Assembly: GCA_007644065.1 (NCBI GenBank)
Contig: VJWN01000007.1
Span: forward strand, 2,572,167-2,636,166
From: Margaritispora aquatica
Lineage: Eukaryota > Ascomycota > Leotiomycetes > Helotiales > Discinellaceae
DNA length: 64,000 nt
Direction of reading: 5' to 3'
Made by a program: the position numbers and the translations under genes. Under the pieces are notes generated by a model. It saw only the letters and a list, made by a program, of their open reading frames with translations. It had not been told where the DNA came from and did not search any database. Position 1 is the stretch's first letter. Each line of letters opens with the position of its first letter. Positions 12,874 through 22,394 of this stretch are shown here, piece by piece.

Positions 12874-14121
12874 ATGGATTCCTCACCAACCTACCCCCTC
12901 CCACCAGGCGTCCATCAAATTTCCACCCACCTCCTCGACTTTCGTCCTGATACAGAAATCGACGAATCCCTCCTCAACCCACGACCTGTGGATCCCTCTT
13001 CAGAGAAGAACATCTTCTTCTTCTGGCACTCCGGCTACAGCACCATGCACGCCTACGCACAACGCACGATCCGGACCTACCACCGGCGGTTCTCACTCTC
13101 AGGATGGACGATTCGAGTCCTCGACCTCGTGCCCAACTCTCCGCTCCACATCAGCAAATACCTCAACATCGACGACCCCTCTATCTTCCCGCGCGCCTTC
13201 AGCAACGGAACCATAAGCGGCGCCTACGCCGCGCAACACACGAGCGATCTTGTGCGCTGGCCTCTACTGCTGAAATACGGAGGCGTGTACGCTGACGTTG
13301 GGCTAATGCCAATCGGGGATCTGGATGCGCTGTGGGAAGCTACGCTGGGCGATGCGGAGTCGCCGTATGAGGTGCTGTCGTATAACATGGGACCTGGGAC
13401 CGAGTATGGATTAACGAACTATTTTCTCTGTTCACGCAAAGCGAACCCGTTGTTTTTGCGGTGCCACAAGCTCCTTCTCGCTCTCTGGGCGACGGATGGT
13501 GGGAAGAGCAGCACGGAGGGCATGCATCTGTCTCCGTTATTGAAGGGTGTGCCGATGATGGGCGCGAAGAGTAAGTTTAGTATTGTTGAGAATGGGGTGG
13601 AAGTTTATGGTCATGAGGAAGTGAGCAGGTTGCTCACGGATTACATCATCCAAGGGCAGGTCCTCAATATGGTGATGGGTCTGATAGACGAGGAAGACGG
13701 CTGGAACGGGCCTGAGTATGTGAGCCAGCACGTTTATGCGCCAGACTACATGGTCGGGTCGCAGCTGATCAACGAGCTCACGGCTTGGGATGGTGAGAAG
13801 GCTTTCCGACTCATGTCGCTGTCCATGCCTCGGGATGGGGAGATAGAAAGCGAGGAGCAGAAGGAGGCGAGGATTATAGTGGAGAGTTGCTTGGCGAAGA
13901 GCTTTGCATTTAAATTGGCGCATGGGCTGATTATCAGGGTGTTGGGACAGACATTAGGAAGTTTGTGGAGGAGGCATGAAGGGAGTGATGCTGTGCCTGG
14001 GACGTACGCGGCGTGGTTGAGATATGGGATGGTCTATTGGTGTCAGGATGAAATGCCGAGGAGTGTGCAGTTTGAGGTCGTTGAGCCGATTAAGAGGGGA
14101 CCATTGCTACGAGATGTGTGA
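12874..14121 (+). CDS. Capsular-polysaccharide-synthesis-type glycosyltransferase
   Basis: Predicted glycosyltransferase of the Caps_synth family (PF05704, related to the DXD-containing GT32 fold), 415 residues in one exon. NIFFFWHSGYSTMHAYA near residue 46 is the usual opening (fWhsG). HTSDLVRWPLL (from 122) and KYGGVYADVGLMP (about 134-146) match the conserved nucleotide-sugar/metal-binding region; here it reads D-V-G with Asp141 instead of a strict DXD. QHVYAPDYM lies near the end of the catalytic part. I chose ATG 12874 because the frame upstream of it (from 12817) is Thr/Gln/Pro-rich and shows no conserved opening; 19 extra codons are possible. There is no clear signal peptide or membrane segment. 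The sugar and acceptor are unknown. The lack of introns contrasts with its neighbours. Confidence 0.82.
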   Translation: MDSSPTYPLPPGVHQISTHLLDFRPDTEIDESLLNPRPVDPSSEKNIFFFWHSGYSTMHAYAQRTIRTYHRRFSLSGWTIRVLDLVPNSPLHISKYLNIDDPSIFPRAFSNGTISGAYAAQHTSDLVRWPLLLKYGGVYADVGLMPIGDLDALWEATLGDAESPYEVLSYNMGPGTEYGLTNYFLCSRKANPLFLRCHKLLLALWATDGGKSSTEGMHLSPLLKGVPMMGAKSKFSIVENGVEVYGHEEVSRLLTDYIIQGQVLNMVMGLIDEEDGWNGPEYVSQHVYAPDYMVGSQLINELTAWDGEKAFRLMSLSMPRDGEIESEEQKEARIIVESCLAKSFAFKLAHGLIIRVLGQTLGSLWRRHEGSDAVPGTYAAWLRYGMVYWCQDEMPRSVQFEVVEPIKRGPLLRDV

Positions 14122-14845
14122 ATGTTAGGTATGTTTGGTTTAGAAGGAGATGAAGTAGATGTATAAACTTAGAATAAGTGGATAAATAAATAGACGAGAA
14201 ACAGGGGTTACAACAATATTTCCAAACGGACTGCATTCAATGGTTGGTCGGCGTCCGTTCTAGCCATCCATAGTTGATCTCACTCTGCCGGTCACTTGGG
14301 TATTGTTGAGAAGCGAGGATGAAAAGGGGATTTGAAAGCTCCGAAGCGAAGAATTCACTCTCGAACAGTTCGAACAGATATGAAACGAAAACACATAAAT
14401 AGCTCATCATAAATTCATATTGTATATTATATAACAGGTATCCTAAACAAACACACTAATCTGTTGGACGCGCATCTAAGCCGATGGATCTTTCCAATAT
14501 AAAGTATATGCCTTCAACTGTACATATAACCTTGAATCCAGCTCAGTACAATCCTCAACTGCCAATCCACTCTATCCCTACCGAATTACGAGGACAAAAC
14601 GTCCAAATTCTTGGTAACATCACAAGAAAATGGTATACCCTCCCAAACTCCACTCTGATTCTTAACCCAATATATTGCGCCAGCTCCAAACAGTATCCAT
14701 ATCATATTTCAAGAAGTCAAAGATGCTCAGGTAAGAGTCTTAAGCATAGCTCGAACCAGTCTAGGTGGAGGCACTGCGAGGGAAACATCGTCAGCCAAGA
14801 TTCAGAAAGGAATCCCCATGGGGTTCTCACCCAACAGAGGATAGC
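14122..14845. other. Convergent intergenic region
   Basis: This is 724 bp of AT-rich DNA between the 3' ends of convergent genes. No supported gene or RNA is seen. Confidence 0.6.
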
Positions 14846-16641
14846 TCAACGGTAGTATTTGGGCACACTGATGCTCATCCTACCTTTCTTATCCTTCTCG
14901 ATCCTAACGCCTCCTTCCTCTTCGACCCTCTCCTTCCTAATGACCGTGTATTCCTCTCCATTCGACTCATATCTGTCACGCTCAAAGAGCACCAGATCTG
15001 TCTCAGATGAACGTCCTCCACGCCTGAGGCGGTCCGCTTTGCGCATCTCGCGTTCTGCGCGTTTCTCGGCTCGGAGCGCTTCCTTCTCTGCTTCAAGAGC
15101 TCTAATTTCAGCACGGATGGCTCTTTCGTCCTTAGTTCTGTGGCCAGATGTTACTAAGGCCATGGAACCGATTGGAATAACATCCGAACGATCCACGAAT
15201 GATCTCCTTCGCTCAATGAAAGTAGTTTCTTCGCGTGGTACGGCATCATGAATCATGGGCTCTCGATCGTGGCCGTGCGGTGCATGAATGTGTTCCACAA
15301 TCTTGGTATCTCGAACAACCTCAACAGGAGCTGGGGGTGGAGGTGGCGGTGGAGCAAATACCACTGGTGGTGGTGCAGGTGCGTAAACCACATGTGGAGC
15401 TGGTGGAGGTGGGATGGTGAAGTGCTCGTGTCGTTCTTCGATAATTGTTCCGGCTTCTGAACGAGCTCCAGACATTTGTGCTTCTGGACCAACGAGGTAT
15501 GTTGTTAGAGTTGTCTCATGTACATGGTCGGCTAAAGCGAGCGCAAACATTAGGCCAAAGCAATTGGGGGAGCCTGGACAAAGGAAATGAAAACTCACTT
15601 TCTGTAGCTTTGTAGTCTTCGCTGAGTTTAATCACTTCGTCGATATTCTCTCGCCCAAGGGCTTTCATAATGATGATTGTTTCTCCCTAGAATTGTTAGC
15701 AAAAGCCGCTAAAACTGGAACGAGTAATTTACCTCTTCTTCGAACGGATAGCCTAAATCAATAATCGCCCTCTTGCTCACAAGTCTTGCGGGCATTCTTG
15801 TCTTTCCCTTCTTTGGAAACTCGCTTCTCACACTCACCTCCGTACCGCTGCTGGAGCTTGAGCTAACACTATCGCTTCGTACGCTCTCTCTCACGCTGTG
15901 ACTGCGTCGACTGTCTCGGCTCTTGCTGTGTCTTCTGCGGCGAATGACTTCCCTCTCCCGTATGCGTTCCGGTGCTCCTCTATATCCATCATCGCCATAT
16001 AAGTCAGGCTCCGCGATCTCGATATCATCGTAGTAGTCCCTTTCCCGCCTTGGAGGCGGAAGTCCTCGTGAACGTGGGAGCGGAATGGGTGTCAATGGCG
16101 GCGGTCTGACCTCTGGTAGGTATCTAGCTGGAGGTCCATATTCCTCTCTCATAGGAGGTGCGAATCTGGTGAGGGGCTTCCGGTCGAAAGTGTCCAAACT
16201 AGACTGTCTTCTCAAAAAAGCAGGTCTTCCAGCTGGTGCTCGACGTGGAGGGCTATAATCGACTTCGCGCTCTTTCTCTATCGTTATGCTCTGTCCCCTT
16301 TCCCGACCAAAACGTCTCTCTGGCTCCATTCGTGGCTCGTCGTCATAATATGTTCGTCGCTCATAGCGATCATCCTCATATCCCCTTGGACCACGGCGCT
16401 CATAGACATCATCGACAGATCGTTCTCGGACGTGTCCACCAAAGCTGACTTTGCTTGCAAATCTTGAGTCTCGTTCCTCGAAATCCCCTCCACGCCCTCC
16501 AGTAAAACGTGCGCGATCCCGTTCAACTGCAAAGCGCTCTGAGTCCCATCGTTCTGTTCCAGGCCCAGGTCCACCTCCTCCTCCTCCTCCTCCTCGGCCA
16601 CGATATGGCAGATCACGATATCCATCTCCGGCTCGTGACAT
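14846..16641 (-). CDS. DUF8035-type Arg-rich fungal protein
   Basis: This is a 560-residue protein of unknown function. Exons are 16641-15733, 15686-15599 and 15531-14846. The N-terminal half is strongly Arg/Asp/Glu/Tyr-rich, with an early Gly run after YRGRGGG and many RERE/RRR stretches. It then has an SR-like part (RRRRHSKSRDSRRSHS) and a Ser run. A compact conserved block at about 276-332 begins GKTRMPARLVSKRAIIDLGY, continues with PFEEEGETIIIMKALG across intron 1 and ends with an IDEVIKLSEDY segment; it matches what I recall as DUF8035 in Pezizomycotina. A Pro-rich stretch (Pro runs with Ala/Val) and a Lys/Arg/Glu helix follow. The composition suggests a nuclear or RNA-associated protein, but that is inference. 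Spliced reading restores the conserved block, so the intron calls are good. Confidence 0.8.
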
Positions 16642-17868
16642 GATTGTAACACTTGATTTTGTTATTCCTAAACTCGAAAGCGAAATTCGTTCGTCTAGAC
16701 AAATCGAGTGGTTGGAAACTGAAAGGTGATTGCGGCAGGAATACCCCGCTAAGACTCGGATGCGGGAGAGCTGGATTCAACGTTGTTGAAATTTGCTGGA
16801 ATGGCACGGGAGTTTGTGAGAGAAGTATTCGTTCCTGCTTTAGTTTCCACTTCGACAAAGGACGAGATATATAGGAGTATTTGGCGTTGGCTGTCGAATG
16901 TTGAAGAGATTTACCATGGATGCACACAATCGGGGTTCGAATTGAGTGAGTGGGCTGCTTGGGAAACAGGCTCTAGATGACGAGGTGGTGGCAGGGTCCA
17001 ACGCTGTAGCAATCTTCTTATTGGGCATCAAACAGCGCCTGAAACTCGAGAAACTCCATGTGATGGTGCGACCAGAATACAGAAGCATCAAGAGGCAGGT
17101 TGATATATTCAATTTTTGGTCACTCGGCCATATCTCAAATGACCAAAACCATCATCAAGATACTTATCTCGTGAAGCTAACATTGCGACGTAAACTATAT
17201 AAAATGTAAAATGTTAAATGTTACTCATTCTCACATAAACAAATTACCAAATTGTGCAATTCCAAAAAAAATGCACATTTCCAAAGGTTGAAAGTATATC
17301 TGACCTGGATGCCCCTGACCGCCTACGCCTCTGACGTAGTGTATTCTCCAACCCAAGCGCTTCTCTGCCCAACCAGATGAACCCAAGCGGAGTGCCAATA
17401 ACAGAAGAAATCAAACTTCGGGCTCAAATCGAGATCCCATATATCCCAAGGACAAAATGAATACTACTCGGCCATGGGAAATGATTGGCTCCAAGAGACT
17501 AAAGGGGCGGGCCGTGATAGAGACCCAGATCAAAGATATTCAGGGGAATGATGGATGGAACAAAGAAGAACCATGCTTAGCATGATGGAAGAGATCGCAG
17601 CTACACAACGACTCACCGTGTATAGGATCCGTGGAAATTGGTACCAGGACGATGCCCGATGGGTTTTGATAGTGAGGGGAGAGAGAATGAAAATGTGGAG
17701 CGAGAACTGTTCGGTGCAGTGATATTTTTGTCGATCGATATCCTTTCATGTCAACTTCTAATATCAAAGTAGTTTCTAGATAAGAGCTTTCCAATTGCAA
17801 CCTACCAACGCCTCGCTATGCAACCATCCAAACACTCATAAGCCATATGTACTCCTGCTGTCCTTTGT
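16642..17868. other. Upstream flank of the DUF8035-type gene and 3' flank of Tfb2
   Basis: This 1.2-kb region holds no supported gene. Short frames at 16.6-17.2 kb run in several overlapping frames and have no recognisable content. Confidence 0.55.
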
Positions 17869-19441
17869 TCAAGATTTCGCGTTTCTGCTGTTCCAGGATT
17901 TGACGAAGTCTTTGAGCTGGTCGGTCTTGGTAGCAAAAAACTTCTGCTTCTGATCGTTCTTATACACCAGAACGCCAATCTCGGCAGCGTACGTAGAAAC
18001 ATCTTCATACTCTTTCTGGGAACCGAATCCCGAGAACACGACTCCGGGTGTTGTCTTCATTCTTTCGTTCTCAATTTGCCAAAGTCGAATTTGGTCGACA
18101 ACGGTAGGAGGTACAATTGGACCACCACGTGCAGTTGCACTCTTGACCAACTGCGGGTGTGCATGCGTGGTAAGGAATGTGATTATTTGATCAGCAGTGA
18201 TGCCATGCTGAATTGCTTTGTAAACTGATGTTCGTGTGATTCGACCTGAAACCATATTCGGATATCGGGTATTGAATCTGGTGAACAATGCCAGGACAGC
18301 AATTTGAAGAGGAGAATTGGTGTACGCGTAAACCCGATAATTAGTTTCGATGATGATAAAGCCTTTCCCACCTCCCGAGCCCGAAATTGCTGCATCGAAT
18401 CCAGCAGAGACACTTCGTAGAGCACTTGCATCCGATGTAAGGGTTGTTGCAAGTCGTGTGGGAAAAAACTCGCTTGGTGCGGAAGAGGGAATATAGACAA
18501 GCCCAAAGTCGACAAGATATGTCAACATCTTGTGCTGGGAATTTGATAGTCGCGATGTGCTGTAACCGCGACCTAGTTCCAACGAACCGAGCATGAATAA
18601 GAAAGAAAGCACTTCCACAGAATCGAATTCCATCTGAAACACGGTTAGCTTACAGCTTCAGTACACTAAAGCTGTCCTCACATTTTCAGCGTTCTTGATC
18701 CACAAGAGCAGAACTGTCCATACTTGGGCATTAACTTCCTGCAATAAGAATGAAAAGCCTGCCTGCGTAATTCCACCACCTGTATGACGCCCTCTGGTGA
18801 CAAGGTTTCCAATCTCTAATAAATGCTTGACAGATTGTGTTGGTCCAACCCGGCCTCCGTCTCGCGATTCGCTCGCGCTATTGACCACATAATGGAGAAT
18901 TCCTTCCCATTGCTCTGTCGCGTATCTGTCGAGCAGCGTATCATCAATTCCAACAGTCCTGGCTGCATTTGACGGCACTCCAAATGATTGATGTTCACCT
19001 CCTCCAGTTAGCGCAAGTCGCAGGGAGGTGCCAAAGTTTTTGGTCAACGCCACAGCCTGTGGACTGTCTGCAGAAGCTGCAGTGATCGCAACAATATGCA
19101 GTCTCGTGAGAATTCCAAGCGACTGTTTCTGTTGTCTTTTGAAGTCAGCCTAAAGATAATAACATAGACTAACAACGCTTACGATCTGCTACTTGGGTGA
19201 ACCCATTGCTCCAAATCTGCGAGTGGAAGTGGTTTGGGCATATATAGTAGTGCCATAACAAATGATTTGGCTACATAATGTTAATGCGCCGAAATCTAAA
19301 CAGACTGAAAAGCATACCAAGATGAGGAAGCATGCGACGAAATATTGCTAAAGCTGTGGATGGCTGCTGGTAAAGTCGGCGGAATGTCGTACCTGGAAGT
19401 CCCTCCAGGTACTCGAACGAAGCAAGAGTCGAAACAGACAT
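17869..19441 (-). CDS. TFB2: TFIIH core subunit Tfb2 (p52/GTF2H4)
   Basis: Tfb2 is a subunit of the TFIIH core, which opens DNA at Pol II promoters and in nucleotide excision repair; in the known complex it binds and stimulates the Ssl2/XPB helicase. Exons: 19441-19318, 19270-19183, 19135-18682 and 18633-17869, coding for 476 residues, close to the usual length. Recognisable segments include an N-terminus with YLEGLPGTTFRRLYQQPSTA, then QWEGILHYVV, LLEIGNLVTRG, GFSFLLQEVNAQVWTLL-like (here QEVNAQVWTVLLLWI), ELGRGYSTSRL, GFIIIETNYRVYAYTNSPLQ (near the middle), MVSGRITRTSVYKAIQHGIT, and a C-terminal basic stretch. Intron 2 uses an acceptor preceded by a GCTGAC branch-like site. It shares a very short divergent promoter with the thioesterase gene. 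Confidence 0.95.
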
Positions 19442-19676
19442 CTTGAAATATTAAAGGCAAGTAGTTATCGATTGATCATTGTATGCTTCTGCTGGTTGTA
19501 GATATCAAAGAAGCGTTTGTGCTGTTCAGGAATGATGGAGGGAAGCCTTGCGGCAAGGCTACAAGTGGATCTGCTACCCCTGCAAACCACTTCAACGAAG
19601 ATGGTCACGAGACTTCCTTGTTTCAACCTCGTCTTCAGCTTTTTGTCCAAGTTTGATAAATTCAAGGTGAACAGGC
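19442..19676. promoter_or_regulatory. 235-bp bidirectional promoter (TFB2 / thioesterase)
   Basis: Only 235 bp separates the start codons of two divergent genes, so both promoters and 5' leaders must fit here. A near-palindromic GCCTTGCGGCAAGGC word lies near 19547. That the two genes are co-regulated is inference. Confidence 0.6.
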
Positions 19677-20720
19677 ATGGCCGCATTAAGATTTGTCAGA
19701 TCTGTAAGTCGTCTATTTATTATTTTAAGAGTATTAATATCTAATGCAATCGCAGGTCTTGAAGTCATTTCAAGCAGAATCTGGTCTCGAGCCGAGGTAC
19801 GTATCTACTTCTTCTCATATTTGTTCCCCAAAGATGGACGCAGCTTTAATTTCAATTACGGAAGCCGAAGAAGTTATTGATCTCGCATTGCATGTTGTCA
19901 GATCTCAAATTGGAACTCTATATTTTATATGTTTCCCCAGAAGTTTTCTCCTTAAGGGCGACATGTTGACAGTACTATCATAGGTTGTTTGGCGAGAACG
20001 TATGTTTGATGTCTTCAATTACACCAATTGTAACTTATTCCTGGTAATTGGCTGAAATAAGTTCCAGCTTCGTGTTACGGGAGCTGAACCAGGTCGTGTG
20101 GAATTCGAGCTAGACATCAAAAAAGAGCATACCGTGAGTATGAGTTTCAAGGACTGTTCAGTGCTCTAATTCGATAGAATCGGCTCAATATTATTCATGG
20201 AGGAACTATAGCAAGCATGGGTAGGTTTGGAACTGTCCAAATATGTGGACAGGCTTGCTAATTTGAGATCATAGTTGACCTCGGTGGCTCATTGGCAGTA
20301 GCTTCAAGAGGTTTATATGCTACTGGAGTATCCACAGATCTCAATGGTATATGGCACAAAATTCTCTTTGAGAGTCGATAGCTAAATTCTCAGTCACATA
20401 CCTGAACTCTGGGGGCCAAGTTGGAGATGTCCTGAAGGCAGTAGTACAGTGCGACAAGTGTTCGTAACCAAGATGGGAACATATTTGAACGCAAAGTTAA
20501 CAACTCTTTAGTTGGAAAGACACTCGCATACACTTCGATACAATTTACCAACAGTAAAGGGGAAATAGCCGCGCGAGGCAGTCACACAAAGTATGCTTTG
20601 ACATCGAATTAAAACATGACACTTTGGTGTAACCGTTGCTGATGGTTATACAGATATGTTGCCCTTGCTTGGAAACACCCAGAAAATATCGTTGAAGAGC
20701 TTTCTCCTCGTGGGAAATGA
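19677..20720 (+). CDS. THEM2/ACOT13-like acyl-CoA thioesterase (hotdog fold)
   Basis: Predicted thioesterase that hydrolyses acyl-CoA thioesters, 160 residues, the usual size. Nine exons: 19677-19703, 19756-19796, 19984-19999, 20062-20133, 20178-20220, 20275-20346, 20394-20459, 20512-20590 and 20654-20720. The spliced product reads through GAEPGRVEFELDIKKEHTNR and then LNIIHGGTIASMVDLGGSLA, where HGG-x3-S-x2-D is the hotdog active-site pattern (Asp as the likely catalytic residue). VSTDLNVTYLNSG, GKTLAYTSIQF and ARGSHTKYVALAW complete the family pattern. All nine exons fit one frame. The 16-nt third exon and its 187-nt upstream intron are the least certain parts; exon 1 encodes nine residues. 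A mitochondrial location is possible from the basic N-terminus (MAALRFVRSV) but not proven. Confidence 0.88.
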
Positions 20721-21321
20721 ACGACGCTGCCTATTTTCACTTACAAAAAATCACTTGAGAAATCAAGCTCTCAATACAAATAAAGTTCTTAGCGAAATCG
20801 TGCACATATCTTCAAGTGCTTCAGGTGATAATTTGGGAGGCAATGCAGCCGATGTTAGACTTTCTGTGGACAGTGGTGTGAGCATGGATTCTACACAGTA
20901 TCACGAACGTAGATACCCTCAAACGGTGATTGAATAACACGAGGCCGAGTTGACAACAATAGGCTTCTCTCTCATGTTTATGTAGCAAGCAAAGTAAAGT
21001 TGCTTTCTGGCAAGATTCACATTCCTATCTTCATTATTTATCAGGTTACAGGGTCAAATTGATTCTACTCTCCTGTTTGGTTAATGCTTTACTTACTATG
21101 CTTTGCATTTTATGATTTCGCCCTTGAAGGTAAGTAAGGTAATTAAGGTAGGTTACATACACATGATTTTCATGTTGGTGACTTCATTTGTTTGGCTGTA
21201 CACATCAACCAGACATACGACTTCACTCCATATGGCAAATGAGCAACCTCACTGGGAAAGGTCATCCACATGAAAGCGGCATTGAGTCCAGAATTATATT
21301 TATCTTTAGCATCTCGATTTG

Positions 21322-21354
<33 letters not shown>

Positions 21355-22394
21355 GACGACTGCAATCAGTTCGCGGACGAGCTCGATCGCGCTTAAGCGA
21401 ATTCATCAGCTTCCACGTACTTGTAAGACTTCTCACGTCATCTGAAGTAATCTTGTCTCGACTGCAATGGACCACGAACCGATATAAGAACCAAAGAAAA
21501 CAAACAAGCATTAAAGTGTTCTGCACAGCACGCAACAAGCTAGGATGAGTGAGCGCCACCACTCAAATTCGTGTGGCATCAAAATGCGGGGGCCGGGGAA
21601 GAGGGGCAAGCGGACGGCCCTCCTTCGGTGTCATTTCCAACATCGTGATCTTGTTCACTCCCGAGAAACAGGAGAAAACTTTTTGAAATCATGCAACACT
21701 TTACATCCGAATTCTCCAGACAGTTCTGGTTTAGACTTCATTTTGATAGTGCTCGAAATTTCCGTTCTTGAGCAAGGATAATAATGAGGTAAGTAGCAAG
21801 ATGGTAACATGGTAAATATCGACAATATGCAGCGTTCTCCTAGCACAGCAACCAAGGTTTGCCGATCTGGATAGCGACAGGTCGTAACGTTGAACAACTT
21901 GTCTGTAAGCAAAACCGACAACCTATGAGAACACCATTATTCCGAAGACTTGGGCATCCATCCCGTGAGGTCACGCCGGCTGGCGTTCTTTGCCTAAGGT
22001 ATGTATGTATGTCGCAGCCAGTAGATATGAAGCGGGAGTCCAGAATCCTGCATCTTGGTCACCACACCACCTCGATTCCTGGCTCTAGCTGGGAATTACG
22101 ATTCCCAGCAAGTTGTTAAGTTCTCTCCGGGTCTGGCATCGCATCACCCCATATTTCCATCTGTCCTCGGGTTTGAATTCGTGTCACCCCTGCTCGTGTT
22201 TTCCGGTTGATCTATTCGTCAACGCAAGCCAAGATAGTCATTACTGCTATATAGAATCCATGTCGACCCCAATTCATCACCTAGCGCATTTGAAGTTTCC
22301 TCCCACCGAATATATTTGCGTCTCCACCATGCCTTGCGTCGATCATTGATACAATATCGGCTTGAGCTTAACAAGTGCACTCCCAAATGCAAAG
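20721..22394. other. Intergenic region with a long poly-A tract
   Basis: This 1.7-kb region lies between the thioesterase and the transporter. No supported gene. It includes the homopolymer at 21324-21352. Frames on either strand here are short and overlap each other. Confidence 0.6.
21324..21352 (+). repeat. (A)29 homopolymer
   Basis: Twenty-nine consecutive A residues are read directly. A retroposed transcript or LINE tail would leave such a tract, but I cannot recognise the upstream sequence as a gene or element. Confidence 0.85.
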
